Shown here one piece after another: positions 1 through 12,308 of a stretch of DNA of 64,000 bases. Each line of letters opens with the position of its first letter. Position 1 is the first letter of the stretch. The DNA is from Candolleomyces eurysporus (lineage: Eukaryota > Basidiomycota > Agaricomycetes > Agaricales > Psathyrellaceae). The stretch is from contig JANBPK010001206.1 of assembly GCA_027579435.1 (NCBI GenBank), positions 42,687 through 106,686 of the forward strand. Reading direction: 5' to 3'. Below the pieces are notes generated by a model. It was not told the origin of the DNA. It saw only the letters and a program-made list of their open reading frames with translations, and searched no databases. A program made the translations under genes and the position numbers.

Positions 1-768
1 CTAAAGCTCTGGCACCCATTTTTCGGTCGAGGCGAAGGCCCAGAAAGGTTCGATGATCATGCACTCGTCCGACGGCCCCAAGATAAAAAAAGTACGATTT
101 GACCGATTTGGGTATTTGGGCAAGTAGGGTGCAAGTGACGTCGGCGGTGACCGGGAGAGATACCAGTTCGCATTTCCCTGGATTATCGTCAGCATTGTAG
201 ATGACACCCTCCGCCGCCTCCGCACGGAGGCTAAGTATAGCGTGGACGTTCATGGCCTGGCCAGCATCGGTGATAATTGCCACTACCCAGCCCGTGAGGT
301 CAGCCCACCAATTCGATGATCCGAGGGAGACACATGTCTTCCAAGGTTCGCATGTGCGAAGATTTGAGTTTGAAGCATCTGAAGATACGAGCTAGAAGAA
401 CGAGTCCGGTGAACGCCCCTTCGGCAGCGTCCTTGACGTTCGGGTCATCGAGGTTAGAGGGGGTGCTCGGCATTAGAGTTCTATCAAGGAGCTGGAGCGC
501 GTGTCTCACGACGTCGCAGCCCCGCCCTCGGTTTGAGTTGAGCAGATTTACAAGATCCATGATGTTTCTGTCGAATTCACTTGTCATCTCTGGCGTAAGA
601 AGCTCCGGGAGAATTAAAATCGAGTACTCGAGTATACCCCTTCAGATAAATGATCAAACTTACCTCCACACTTTGGACAAGAAAAAAATCTGATTCATCA
701 GTAAACCGAAGATAATTGGATGGAAGCATTGGCGCTCGGAGCTTTCGTCGCAATCTGTGAGGTGGCAT
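1..768 (-). CDS. Hypothetical protein, multi-exon, 3' structure unresolved
   Basis: I do not recognise this protein. Exon 1 (768-664) encodes 35 residues from ATG and ends at a GTAAGT donor. A 76-nt intron (663-588) ends in CAGAG, and exon 2 (587 to about 303) continues in frame with a helical-looking Asp/Leu-rich stretch (EFDRNIMDLVNLLNSNRGRG...). That frame closes with TGA at 302-300, so another intron probably lies around 220-310. A second open stretch (about 222-1) reads like a C-terminus ending WVPEL and a stop at positions 3-1, but I could not find a junction that keeps the phase. The first two exons are well supported by splice sites; the last part and the true end are uncertain. Confidence 0.45.
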
Positions 769-2991
769 GATGTTTCGAGAGATTAGAGCCTTGGGTGTAG
801 TTCAAATCGGCGTAGGGAGGATCCGATCCCCAATAGCAATACAATTGATAAGCAGTGCGAGGTGATCTGACTGAGAACTTGCCTGTCGAAGGGCTAGTTT
901 GGTAGAAAATTGAAGAGCTCGAGTGAACCGTGTCAAAGGAAACCAGGGTGTGTCGTGGGAACTGTATCAAGGAAGTGCCGCAGTTGCCGCATACGGTGGC
1001 AGCGACAATTTTGTCATTGAACCGAGCGCTGGACAGATTTCACTCGGCTACATATGAAAGCACCTGACACGACAAGGAAAACCCCAACATCTCTTGCCTT
1101 GTTCAGCTATTTCCTTCACTGGAAGTAGGTCGTATCTACTATCGTCGCTGCGGGTCGCTTTCTTCGGCTTGAGCGGCTGCACTCTTTCCAAACAAGTCGC
1201 CCAATACTAATAATAGACCTCCAGAGGAACAGAGGCCGACGTTCGAATTGAAAGATGTAAAGGCGCAGATCTTCGCAGGTACGCAGCCTGTGCAACTGTC
1301 GAGTACATGAGGAAGATCAACAGTTTACGTCGAATTTTCATTGAAGCTTGCCAGTAAATTGAAAACTAGTAGAAATCTTTGATAACGACGGTCCAGGTAA
1401 AGACCGCGAGCAACATCAGGGTCCCCATAACGAAATAATGAATAAGAGGAAATTAGTGGACAATGAATCTGAGATTGCAATACAATAGCAATCTCCTTTA
1501 GACATCACGAACGAGGGGGCTTCGGCACCCCTCGTGCCACTAGATCCTAACCTGCTCGATCGAACCTTCGACGTTGACGGAATGGGGGCGCGTAAAGTGG
1601 AAAGAGAGAGGTTCAATTGAATCATTATATATACTATCGGAGGGAAGCAGGCAGGTGGGTAGGAGCTACACACGTGCGTAGCGAAACATATCACGTACAC
1701 AACAAGAAAAACGCACAACAACAACAGCGATAAGAGAGGAAAAGTTGAGAGCAGCTACTACAGAAAAAGAAAAACCGAGATTACGTATAGACGGACGTCC
1801 TTTACGTACAGCTTGACAAACTGACGAAAATATAGACGAGGAGGATGGATGTAGAGAGGGAGGAGAAAGGAAAGGCAGATTCCCGAGTTTAATGGATGAT
1901 CTTCAGGCCCAAATAACGAGTTTTCGTTTTCGTTCCTCCGTGAATGTGGATTGGGCGGCTGCAGCAGAGACTACGCCTCTATCCATACGATTAACATCAG
2001 GGACTTCTACCTCTAGGCTTCCACCATATCCACGTCTTTCGCAGTCTCAGAACGTGGAGCAGCGTCGGCATCAACCATCTCGGTGTCTAAGGGAGAAACG
2101 AGATCAAGATCAGTATTCAAGACACAAAAATGAACGAGCAAATAAGAAAGGGGCAAAACGAAACCAAGGAGCAAGACACTATTGAAGAAGCCAGTCGAAG
2201 CTCAAAAGGCGCGTGAACCCGAGAAGTGGAAGGAGGCAAGTTCCAATCGAAACCAAACGGGACAGAAATGAAGGACAAAATGAAAGTTGAGCGTAACAAT
2301 AGCAGGTGAAACGTTGAGCCAAAATCAACCCAACCAGGACAATGCGCACAACGATACGAGAAACGGCACGAGGCAAACCTCATCCAGCCTTCCAGCTTCC
2401 GCCCCACGACATACACTAGAATACGAAAATCGTCATAGAGAACAGGGGAAAGCCAGCTGGAGAACGAGAGGAGGCGGAAGAGCAAACGAACCAATGAAAA
2501 ATAAAACGAATGAAGAGAATAAATAGAGTAGACGAAAAAGGGCAGGCGACAAGAGAATGTGGTGGCGGGACGATATCGGGAAAAAGATTGCCAACTCCCA
2601 AGATCGACAAAGAGAACAAGGAGGAAAGAGGAAGAAAGACCAAATGCTCGCTCAAAGCCGGCCGCGAACCATAAGTCACTGATCAACCAAGGATGAAGCA
2701 GGTGAATGAATGTATCATGATCCGGCCACGTTACAGGTGGCTTATCACCAGCTTTCGTTGCGCAGTAGACAAACCAGGAGCGAAGCAAAGGACACGGGAG
2801 AACGAACGGGAGGGCTCCAAACAAAACAAAAGGGCCAGGACCCACCATCCACGCAACCGCCGCCGCCACCAAAGGACAAGTGGCCGAAAAATCACGCGGA
2901 AAATGCGATAAAAAGATAAAATAATCAAATATCCCAAAATACCACAAACAACTTTCGAAACGAATGAAGGAGAAAAAAAAATTAAATGAAA
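769..2991. other. Intergenic stretch, partly purine-rich
   Basis: No gene recognised. From about 1740 to 2990 the plus strand is strongly A/G-rich (runs such as gaaagaag, aaaaca). The complementary pyrimidine-rich strand is therefore almost free of stop codons and shows a 276-codon open frame (2947-2117) of Phe/Ser/Leu-rich composition, which I regard as a composition effect. Part of this stretch is probably the 3' untranslated region of the PWWP gene that ends at 2992. Confidence 0.5.
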
Positions 2992-4836
2992 CTAAAACGC
3001 ACCTTTCCCATTCAAATTAATCGCAGCTGTACCCTCTGTAACACCTCCATCACCCTCTTCTCTTGCTTCCTGCTCTTCATCGTCTTTCTCGCCTTCCGCA
3101 TCCTCTTCCTCTTTCTTCTCGTCTGCTTTCTTGCTCTTATCATCATCGGCTGTGGCGTCTTTGCCAGGAGACGAGGAACTTCCGTTGGCCTTGCCACCAG
3201 GAGTTGAGGCGGGAGCGGTGTTTTTGGATGCGCTCAGGATACCCTGCCACCTCTCCACCAAGGATTTGGCGCGTTCTCTAAACTTGTACTCGCTATCCCG
3301 TGGGACTGCTGATTCGGTGAGAGCCGCAATGTGGCGCATTACTTTGCCGATTTTCGAGAACTATACGAGAGAGAATGGGGTGGTTAGCGGACGTTTTGAT
3401 ACGGAATCAGGGAGGAAATGACTGAGGGCACAGAAAGGGCAAAATGAAAACAAAAGACGAGATACGGAGGAAAAAAAACGCCAAAAACAGGAATTAAAGA
3501 CCGGAAATTGGGAAATTAAAATTCCAAGGAAGCAGAAACTCGAGCTTCGAGATCGATTGAACGAAAAGACGAAATAGCTCACCTGAAGCTGCTCAATCGT
3601 GATATTTTCACAGTCTTCTACAGTCTTGAAGAGCTTATCGAGGTCTGGCATGTCCTGCGGGCGTGATTAGCATGCTGGATCGTCCCAAACTGTAGAGAGA
3701 TGACTACACACCTCCTCCTTTGGTGGCGCCTTGCCACTAAGGAACGTCTTTTGCAGTTTATGACGCCAATCTCTGACTTTGACCGAATCTGGGTCGTCTT
3801 TAGCTACACCGTCAGTCAGAAAAAGGCGCATACAAACAGAAAAGAGCCATAACTCACCGTCATCGGCCTCTGCGTCCTTCTTTGCCTTCTTGGCCGGGGG
3901 CGGGGATCCCGCAGCAGCATTTGCACCCTTCTTGGAACTGGAGCCGGCGTGATCCTCTGCCCCGCTCGCCGACCTTCCATGGTCACCCTCATCTTCCGAC
4001 TCCACCATCGCCTTGCTCTTTGCACTCGCTCCGTTCCTCTTTCCTCCTTTGCCTCCACCTCCTCGTTTGGTCACAGCACTAGCCGACTCGTCCTTCTCCT
4101 TCTTTGCCGCAGACGTCTTGGGCTGCTTCTTTGCCTTGCTCGACACGGCACTAGTACTCTCCCCCGCGTTATCGCGTTTCCTTTTTCTCGAGGACGTGGT
4201 CTTGCTCGGGGCACTTGCTGTGGACCCGATTTCCGAGTGGTTTTGGTCGTCGAGCTGGTCGACCTCTGCGTTGGCTTCCTCGTCCTCCTCTTCGGCTGCT
4301 TCTGCCTCTTTTTGTTTAAGCCACTCGGTAGGATCCTGGGCTACTTTGTAGGCTTCGAGGATGTCCTTTCCCTTCTTTTTGGGTTCGGAGAGGTAGGCGC
4401 TAATTTCGTGTGGTTGGAGGCGGGACATGTCTTTTTCGACTAGCCAGGAGCTGCGAGGGCATGCGGAGAAGACAGGAGGAGGAGAAGAGGTTGGTTAAAC
4501 AAGGAATTGGAGGGAGGAGGCGGAAGGAACGTACTGCTCGCCGTTGGGGAAGAACCTGACGCAGTAAAAAGTGGTTTTCTTGCCTGCAGGGCGTTCTGCC
4601 GCAACCTTTTCTTGCACTGCGTCTGGGTCAACAACCTATATCCGTTGAACACGAACGGGTCGAGTCAGTTGGACGGCTTTGACGCGTAAAACGGGCAGAC
4701 GACTCACGATACCGGGCCAGGGTGCGTATCCACGCACTTTTCCCAAGACGATGTCGCCCAGACCGTATGTCACAGCATTTCTCGTGCTCCCTGCGCCTCC
4801 TTTTGAACCTGCACCTCCGCCTCGTCTGGCGCTCAT
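2992..4836 (-). CDS. PWWP domain protein with TFIIS N-terminal/LEDGF-like helical domain
   Basis: Six exons (4836-4708, 4635-4535, 4450-3858, 3803-3712, 3654-3583, 3360-2992) join in phase to 451 aa. The start is followed by a Gly-rich leader and a PWWP domain (about residues 23-90) with GDIVLGKVRGYAPWPGIV and, after two introns, FFPNGEHSWL. The middle (about 100-280) is disordered, rich in Lys/Glu/Ser with nuclear-localisation-like KRKR clusters. A helical bundle (about 283-370), from DWRHKLQKTFL to ERAKSLVERWQ, resembles the TFIIS N-terminal/LEDGF integrase-binding fold. The tail is acidic and ends at TAA. PWWP domains of this class bind methylated-histone nucleosomes, and the TFIIS-N fold docks to elongation factors, so a nuclear chromatin/transcription adaptor is the likely role (inference). 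It lies 271 bp downstream of, and on the same strand as, the ALDH gene. Confidence 0.85.
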
Positions 4837-5107
4837 ACTTCAGCAGGAGTGTCCGGGTCGCGAGATGATAGAGATTTGGATATACGCGGCGTCAAGCAGG
4901 ACGACGGCAGGCAGCGGGCAGCAGAGGCGGTGGGTGGTGGGCTGGTGGGCGGGCGCGACGTCGGTGGTGACGGTGAAAGAGGCAGTCACTCCCTCCGCGA
5001 TTTCCCAGTCACGCACAACTTCCACGCGGTTGTCTTTTTCTCACGGCGGTCTGTGCGGGCTGCTTCCTTATCGCCACGTGATCCATTGATAAATAAGTAC
5101 AGTACAT

Positions 5108-7126
5108 TCACAACGCTGCCTTCCTCCCCCCGCCGGACGGGATGGCAATCTTCAGACACCCCTCTGCAAACGCCACCGATTGAGCTGTGGAGGGTGGGTA
5201 GCGACCGACAAAGCCGGGTTCGTCGCTACGAGAGTTTCAGCTCGTAGCCATGACGTAGTGCAAACAACGCACCTCTGCGGAATATCAACCACACTCCTGA
5301 GATACGTAAATTCATCAAACGTATACTTGAGCACCTGTCGTCCATCTGTAGAGGCGTCAGCTCGCGTTCAATTTCTAGTCGGAACACGTACGGCCGGACT
5401 CTCCAACCCCACCAAACGGAATATCGTTTGAAGCCAACTGCTGGAATGTGTCATTAAACACAAAGTTTCCGCTCATCGTGCTATTAAGAATCTTTTCTTG
5501 TAGACTCTTGTCCTCAGTGAACGCGTAAATGACAAGTGGGTGATCCCTAGCAAATCATAAGCACACCTCTCGCCAGAAATAATAGCAATTCACCTCCTCC
5601 TAACAAACTCGAGCCCCTCCTCCAAACTCTTCACCCCAATAACGGGCAAGACAGGAGCAAAAAGCTCTTCCTCCATCAACACGTCCTTTCCGATCTCTTC
5701 GAGCGACATGGTCTCGGGGAATACGACAACAGTGGGCTCGATGCCTCGGTCGGGTGTAGAGGTAACGGAGCCGGGGCCTGTCTGGCCTCCGAGGACGACC
5801 TTGCCTACGGTTTGTTAGTTTAATGCACCCGGAGAACGGAGAACGTGTAAGCACAAACGCACCCTTTGTCCCCTCCAACAACCCCTTGATCCTCTTGAAA
5901 TGCGTCTGCGACACAATCCTCGCATAACTCGACTCGGGATGCAAAGCCCCTTTCGGGAAGAACGTCTTTAGAGCCTTCGAGACGGCCGAAACGAAAGACG
6001 GGATGGACGTAGTGGGGATCAGGACGTAGTCCGGAGCTATGCAAATCTAGTCGGCTCCGTGTCAGCTGACGAAAGCAAAAGAGGTAGATATTCGTACCTG
6101 CCCAGCATTGTTAATCTTCCCCCATATGATTCGCCTCGCCGCCGTCTCTAGATCCCCACACGTCTCGGGGTGTACGATCACAGGCGACTTGCCACCCAGC
6201 TCAAGAGTCATAGGCGTCAAGTGGCGAGCAGCGGCGGCAGAGATGATACGCGCAACTCGGCCGTTACCCGTATAGAATATCTGATCCCCTATAAAGCCCA
6301 GCTCGGTTAGCTATCGCATTAAAGGTGAAGGAACTGGACGTACATTTCAGCTGCAAAACCCTCGTAATCTCTTTCACACCACCCAACACAACTCTATAGG
6401 CCCTCGGATCGAGATACTTTTCAACCAACTTGGCCATCAAGGAAGAGAACTGAGGTACTACTTCGGAGAGTTTGATCGCGGCTGGGCATCCGGCTGCGAC
6501 CGCTCCGAGGAGGGGTTGGAACGTTAGGATGAGGGGATAGTTCCATGGTCTGGAGTGAAAGCGTGAGCAAAATCGTCAAGACAAGGAATGAAACGCATAC
6601 TCACGAGATAACCAGGCCAACCCCCTTTGCCCTCCTCTCGACCTTTGCCTTCCAGTTCTTCTGCCACCCAGCACTCATCTCGACCTTCTCCGCGTCTCCT
6701 CCAGTAACCCACTCCTCCACNTTTTGCGCCGTTATCAGAGCCCGTTCGATGACTGCACCAACTTCGGCTAGCAGCACCTCTTCACGAGGCTTTCCGAGGT
6801 CCTGGAAGAGAGCGTCGCAGATGGCATCGGCGTTTTCCTGGCACAACCTGGCGATTTGGAGAACTTGGTGCGTGCGGTAGGGGATGGAGAGGAGTGGGAA
6901 GGGTGGGGTGTTGAAGGTGCCGTTGGTTGAAGGTGCCGAGGAGGATAGAGAAGAGAGCGAGGCGGAGAGGAATGTTGCGTGCAACTCGGCATGAATCTAA
7001 ATGCATTAGATGAGAGGTGTGATCCTCCCAGCAGAAATGAAGCAGGAAACTCACCCTGTCAATCTCCTCGAGGGGCGTGCATTCGTACGGCGGGGACGAC
7101 ATCGTTGTAGTCTCTTGAACGTTCAT
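5108..7126 (-). CDS. Aldehyde dehydrogenase, ALDH3/fatty aldehyde dehydrogenase type
   Basis: NAD(P)-dependent oxidation of (fatty) aldehydes to acids. At least eight exons can be traced (7126-7055, 6996-6605, then from 6549 on) with short introns. The protein is about 540 aa. Landmarks in order: a helical start EEIDRIHAELHATF; WNYPLILTFQPL (cofactor-site Asn motif); LELGGKSPV with the general-base Glu; NNAGQICIAPDYVL with the catalytic Cys, split by an intron after GQ; NDIPFGGVGESG; and the C-terminal VLKYTFDEFTYLRSVVDIPQ followed by GRYPPS. The last splice (donor after CCGCAGAG) joins to a conserved ALDH3-like RYPP tail ending at TGA 5110-5108. A second ATG at 7102 would give a start eight codons later and is equally usual for the family. 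One N at 6721 lies in coding sequence beside an A/T run; here the N must count as a base to keep the frame. An extended hydrophobic tail as in microsomal ALDH3A2 is not obvious. Confidence 0.88.
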
Positions 7127-7225
7127 GGGAAATAGGCTGTCCGTCAAGTAAGCTTTGAATGAATGAATTCGTGCAGGGTCCGCTATTTAACCCTTCTGAG
7201 CGACCGCGCGGGTAACGTCCCGGTG

Positions 7226-7961
7226 TTAAAGAGCAACGAGCTGGAATAGGAACAAGGAGAAGTCGAAGACGTCCTTCCTCTGAGTATCCCAGAGGGCTCG
7301 AGCGAATGACCTATCCACAACGTAAGCTCCCAACTTCTATCCACATGCACACGGAATGAATAAGGAACTCTGGACTCACCTGCTCTTATCCAAGAGAGGA
7401 CGTCGATCTATATACTGGCCTGTCAGTCCCACGAGTGAATATGGAACTATCAATTCGTCAGATATAACGTTTCTGTCTCCCTGACCCTTTGCAAACTCAA
7501 AGTAACGAGCGAACTACGGGTCATTGGTCATCGTTAGCTCGCATTCCATAGCGCGATCACGGTCGTACCGGCCAGTTGTCGCAGGCAGCTGACCCAACTG
7601 AACCTCCGAAGAAATAGCAGGGTCAAGGCGACGTCACCAGGTATGAGGAGAAGACGAGAGGAAGATACGACCAGCGGAAAAATCATTTTGCAGTTGCGTT
7701 GTCCGGCAGTCGGGATTGGGTTTGGATTTGATTGCCGGTCCATGCATTGATAGAGAGGCGGATCTTTCTCACGCTCAGTGCGAGGCGGCACCATGTCTGG
7801 GGCGTGCAGGTTGGGTTTGGGGATCCGCAAGAAAAGGGCGACTGGAGATTGATCTCCTGATAAACTAGGTGATGCAATGGGCTTCCCGGGCTTGGTCTCC
7901 AAGTTACGATCCAGGGCGAACTTCGACCACATAGATGATGATCATACTCAATAAGCATCAT
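7226..7961 (-). CDS. Possible multi-exon hypothetical gene
   Basis: Open stretches on the minus strand from about 7932 (ATG, WSKFALDRNLETKPGK...) through a CKMIFPLV segment, then plausible small introns (donor GTATCT near 7664; donor GTACGA with acceptor CCGTAG near 7560-7510) leading to FARYFEFAKGQGDRN and a last exon with LWDTQRKDVFDFSLF ending at TAA 7228-7226. Alternative frames compete in the 5' part (a Cys-containing frame begins at 7961), and the phase across the first intron is not settled. I do not recognise the product. It is divergent from the secreted-protein gene at 8970. Confidence 0.28.
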
Positions 7962-8969
7962 ATCAGAGAAGCCAAGCTGCTACCAGAACAAGGTCCAAGT
8001 AAGTATGTGGGCACGGCGGCCCCAGCGCGCACGCCGCTGTTCAGCCAATTCGTACAAAGACTTCCAACGGAACTTCGTCGTCTCCATGCAATAACAATTT
8101 GTTGCCGTGATTTGTTCTTGCTATAAGCAGTCTTCAGCGGAGGGCCCCATGGGCGCGCACAACAAATGTCGTCCCTGGAGGCCGGTCGTCCCAGGCTCCA
8201 TGCACCAACCCCGTCCATCCCGGGCGAGATGGATGGAATGATGAACATCGCAACCACCTGTAGATGTCTTTCATTTCCCGCCACGCATTTTTTCGAGCTA
8301 ATTGTACAGGTAAGTGTGCTGGATACACGTAATTCAGTAGGCTGGTTGTTGTACTAATAACTTGAGCTCATTTCGGTGGCTAGTCGGGGAGTGTTATATT
8401 TAGCCCGAATAAAGGTCTTGGAAGTTCTTGGCGAACTCACATAAACCCCAGTGAGAAGGCGGTCCTCGAATGATCCAATGATCGTCCGCGAGATTCATCA
8501 ATGTGCCGCGCTCTCTTTACAGCACGGCTCAATCAACTCGGAAGAACTCCAATGTGCAATGGCAAACAATGTTTAGAATCTTTAGCGACTAGACTTCTGC
8601 GCCAACACTCTTAAACCTCGATGTCAAAAGACATTGGGGCGGGTTACTTATTCGGTACGGTTTCCGCCGAGCATCCCGCTCGAGCGAGAACGCCAAATTT
8701 TGATTGGCGCCGCGCAAATTTGAATTGAAATTTCACCTCATCATCCATCCGGTGATATTCATCGACAACTGCAGCCTGTCAGACACCCTGCAGCCACCAT
8801 ATACGGGCGGTGATGGCTGGTCATTTTCGCTCCATTTCCCGGCTGGGTTGTATATAAACTCGAGGTGACAGTGATATTTGATTCCCTACTTTCTCTTTCT
8901 CTGTCTGTTCCCCCCCCCTAATACTCTCATCGCATCTTAACTCGTTTAATTGAACCTTTCCTTGACAAG
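7962..8969. promoter_or_regulatory. Intergenic promoter region with TATA box at 8851
   Basis: About 1 kb without a supported gene. A consensus TATA element (tatataaa, 8851-8858) lies about 112 bp upstream of the ATG at 8970, followed by a pyrimidine-rich leader (tctctttctctgtctg, poly-C near 8911) as is common at highly expressed fungal promoters. It presumably drives the small secreted protein gene that follows. Confidence 0.55.
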
Positions 8970-9735
8970 ATGAAGTTCTCTTACGCTGCCGCTGCTCTCC
9001 TCCTCGCTGGCTCTGGTACGCTGCTTTGCCTTAATTAACGCGTTTTTCGCGTTCGAGGGGGTCATCACGCTAACCCTGCTTTGCTGGCAGCCTCCGCCTC
9101 GGCCATTGAGGGTCTCTTCCGTCGTCAGAGCGTCCAGGACATGCTTGCCGCCATCCCCCCTGCATGCCAGACACCCTGCCAGCCCCTCGTTAGCTTGGAA
9201 TCCGTGCGTTCCTCTTTCTCCCCTTTTGCTCTCAGCCTGCGCCTAACGCCGTGACTTCGCGATTCAGACTTGCGGCAGTGACCCGAATCCTCAGCGATGC
9301 GCCTGCACCCAGAAAACCCTCGATGACATGGAGACCTGTGTCACTTGCGTCGTTAGGGAAGTCACCAGCGCGTCTGGCGGAAGCGGACTTGATCCCGCCA
9401 CCCTCCAGACCGCCATCGACACTGCGATGGAGAGTACGTCTTCCCCTTTCATGTTTATCATGGCTCGTGATTAATAATATCGTTCTCCAGGCTTCTTGGA
9501 CACCTGCAAGGCCGCTGGCGTGGACTTGGCTAACGGTGGTGGCTCTTCCAGTGGTACCACTGGCACGACCGCCGCTGGAACTGCCACCAACACTTCTCCC
9601 GCCGCCGCCAACACCTCTGGTTCCTCGAGCAACCAGAACGGCGGTAGCAGCAACCAGGGCAGCGGTGCCAGCCGCGTCGAGTTCGCTGCTAGTGCCCTCG
9701 TTGCCGTGGCTGCCGGCGCTGCTTTGCTTATTTGA
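8970..9735 (+). CDS. Small secreted 8-cysteine protein with predicted GPI anchor (copy 1)
   Basis: Four exons (8970-9015, 9091-9203, 9268-9433, 9491-9735) give 189 aa. A signal peptide (KFSYAAAALLLAGSASASA) is followed by a short propeptide ending LFRRQ, a typical Kex2 dibasic site. The mature part carries eight cysteines in the order CxxxC, C, CxC, CxxC, C, reminiscent of CFEM-like surface proteins although spacing differs. It then has a Ser/Thr/Gly/Asn-rich linker suited to O-glycosylation and a hydrophobic C-terminal tail (ALVAVAAGAALLI) typical of a GPI-anchor signal. A cell-wall or membrane-tethered extracellular protein is likely; the function is unknown. A TATA box sits 112 bp upstream. 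A shorter paralog follows in tandem at 10293. Confidence 0.85.
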
Positions 9736-10292
9736 GTGCCCTGGGAATAGGAGTGGTTTGAGGATAGAGGTTTCTTGAACGTGGATGTTTCGATGAAGTA
9801 TTGTTCGCTCAAAACGTACCCTACCTGTTGTTTATACCCTGTCTTGAATGCCTGTCTTTGCTGTATGTAATTGCTGGCTACTCGGGAACATCTATCCTGA
9901 TGGTGTTCTCGTGTAAATATCCACTCTTTTGCGCTCTCCACAAGGCATTGTTGGTCTCACATACAAAGTTCTGGCTAGCAGGCAAGGTGTTAGTTTCAAC
10001 AATCTATGTTGGTACACAAGGGATGCCTGTGAACCCCCTATGTGAATGCCTCTCGCGGATTTCTCCTCGTTTGCCCCATTCGCGTTCGCCTTTTTGGAGA
10101 CTTCGTTGAATTGAAACTTTGAATTGTTACCCTGCCAGTCCACGAGTCACTCCTCATCTCAGCTCGCAACCACGGGTTATGGGCGCTGATGCCTACCACA
10201 AATTCGTGGGTGACTGACGATATTCCTTTCCGCTTCCGATTTTTCGCTCCATTGACACCCATCGTTACTTTCTGAGCTCTACTCGTGGCAAA
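9736..10292 (+). other. Intergenic spacer between the two secreted-protein paralogs
   Basis: Holds the 3' region of copy 1 and the promoter of copy 2. No clear TATA box or additional gene seen. Confidence 0.5.
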
Positions 10293-10946
10293 ATGAAACT
10301 CCCTTGCGCCGTCACAGCTTTGCTCCTCGCGGGTCTTGGTACGTAGCGACCATTCAACACAACTTTGGCGTTCCTCGGTTTTGATTATTCGCGTTTTCTT
10401 GGCGGGGTACTGATCTTGGTTTAGTCTCTGGTTCGATCGTTGAGGGTCTTGTTCGTCGGCAGAGCGTCGGAGGGCTCATAGCAATGATCCATGACGTGTG
10501 CCAAGTCCCTTGTGAACCCCTGGTTAGCACGCAAACGGTACGCCTGTGCCTCATACTCGTTTACCGTTATGTCTGAATCATCCCTCTTTCCTGGTTCGCG
10601 ATGTAGCGCTGCAACGCCGACGCGAACCCGCACCAATGCGCCTGCACTACCTCAGTCCTCTCAATCATAGATTCCTGCGCCGACTGCATCGTCAACCGCT
10701 CACCCGAAAGTGCAAAAGACCTGCAGAGCTATGTCGACACCGCTACGAGAAGTGCGTCCACGTCTGCTTGTGCGCTCTCTTCTAGTCCATTATTACTCAC
10801 ATTATTTCTACCACACGACAGCCTTTTCGAACGAATGTAAAGCAGCTGGCTTCGAAATCAAGGCCAGTGGTTCGATCAGAGTCGAGTTTGTGGGTAGTAG
10901 CGCACTCCTTGGTATACTTGGAGTTGGAGCTGTTTTGCTCACTTGA
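10293..10946 (+). CDS. Small secreted 8-cysteine protein, tandem paralog (copy 2)
   Basis: Four exons (10293-10338, 10425-10537, 10607-10751, 10822-10946) give 142 aa. The first two exons have exactly the same lengths (46 and 113 nt) and phases as copy 1. The signal peptide (KLPCAVTALLLAGLVSGS), the VEGLVRRQSV Kex2-like site and all eight cysteines are retained, but the Ser/Thr-rich linker is almost absent: the tail goes from KASGSIRVEFV directly to a hydrophobic end (LLGILGVGAVLLT). An extra Cys occurs inside the signal peptide. It is a tandem duplicate whose mature domain has diverged strongly, as expected for a fast-evolving surface or effector-like family. Function unknown. Confidence 0.82.
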
Positions 10947-12308
10947 AAGCCACCAATTGTTGAGTGCTGTATTCAATCAGTATAGCCCCTTGCAACGATG
11001 GGGTCCATCGTAGATCAAAATGGGAATGCAAATAATTCGAAGTCGATACCCAACGAGTGCATGTAAGGTAATTGTAACACTAGTCTTGGCTCTACTCCCC
11101 AAAGTACAAATTTCAGGACAACTTTCAGCTTCGAGGGAAGCTGTAGATAGTCGGACTCGATGAGAAAATGCGGCGGTGCTCTGTCTTACTTCCCAAGAAA
11201 GGCGCCACCATCGTAGACTGCATCCTTGCGCCTCACGGAGATAGACCCGTTCCTCAAGATATCGTCGATGAATCACGAAGCCAGGCTCTTGCACTATGCC
11301 TTCACCAGTCTCACCGATCTCCTGTTCGCATTCGATAGTCATACGCAAAAAACGTCTCACTAAGGTGATATGATAGTGTATACAAGTCAGCTGTCTCTGC
11401 CACAGGCTCTGCAACCATTATGATCATTCGATGCTCCGGAATCTCATAATTCGCGGTTACCAATATACGAGGTGCACTGTAATTCACGTTTTTTGTACTT
11501 CCTGCCCGGGAGGTTGCCGATCATGACTGCCCTTTGTACTAGTGACGATTTGACGCCACGGTAGATTGTTCACCACGCAGATTGTCCATGACTACAGGCT
11601 CCCGGGTTGTACATTCGATACTCTCATCTCGCCTGCGCCCTTGCCCTGTTCTTTTGTTTCTCTCTTTCTTTCAAGTTGAGCTGGTCCTTTCTATGGAATT
11701 CCGTTCGCTGTTGGTTCCTCTTCTCCTTGTTTTCTTTTTCCTCACTTCGAGTAGCTAGCTAGTTGATCGTTTTACTTACCGACTCTATCATCATCGTTGA
11801 AAGTATGTACTTGATATACTAATATCTCTTTCGTTTACTCTCATTCTATTTTCCCGCTCTTCTCTCTCGTCTCGTCTCGTCTACGTCATTCTCGTGTCTC
11901 TCGACCTCATTGAACATGTCTATCTCCATCGCCGTTTTCTTCTTTATCTCTCCATCTACTATCGACCGTCTCTACTTACTCTTGTTGACTTCATCCCATC
12001 CCGTCTTTCGTGGTCTTTGTTGGTATGGTGTGAATGAATAAATGAATGAATCTTTTTGCCACGGACTTGCGTGAGTCGAGGTTGGCTCTTTCGAGGCATT
12101 CGAGCGTCAAGGCATAGGAGAGAGCGTGCCCGTTGAAACGATCGGTAGGCCTCAACTACCATAGCGTGTCTAGGAGGCCGTCGTTGGGAGTGCGATTCGT
12201 GGCACACTAATAAGAAGTACGTCCCGGTCGATTCTATTGTAACACTAAATACCTAAATACATCCTGGTAGAGCTAAGTGGCCATAGATCAAAGCTTTGTC
12301 CGAAAGTA
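10947..12308. other. Intergenic, T/C-rich with short simple repeats
   Basis: No gene supported over about 1.36 kb. From 11640 to 11990 the plus strand is pyrimidine-rich with a (tctcg)n run near 11864-11884, and a (tgaa)n-like microsatellite lies at about 12032-12054. It likely contains the 3' regions of the convergent secreted-protein and NTPase genes. Confidence 0.5.

Noticed and set aside
2117..2947. 276-codon open frame on the minus strand
   Set aside because: It lies opposite a purine-rich stretch; a pyrimidine-rich strand rarely forms stop codons. Composition (Phe/Ser/Leu/Trp) and absence of motifs or splice signals argue against coding.
3882..4443. Plus-strand frames rich in Leu/Ser/Phe
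   Set aside because: Antisense of the Lys/Glu/Ser-rich disordered part of the PWWP protein.
6782..7147. Frames overlapping the first ALDH exons
   Set aside because: Alternative frames of the ALDH exons; the ALDH reading has conserved motifs and correct splice phases.
11864..11884. Possible CRISPR-like or direct repeat (tctcg)n
   Set aside because: A simple pyrimidine microsatellite in a eukaryotic genome; no spacer structure.
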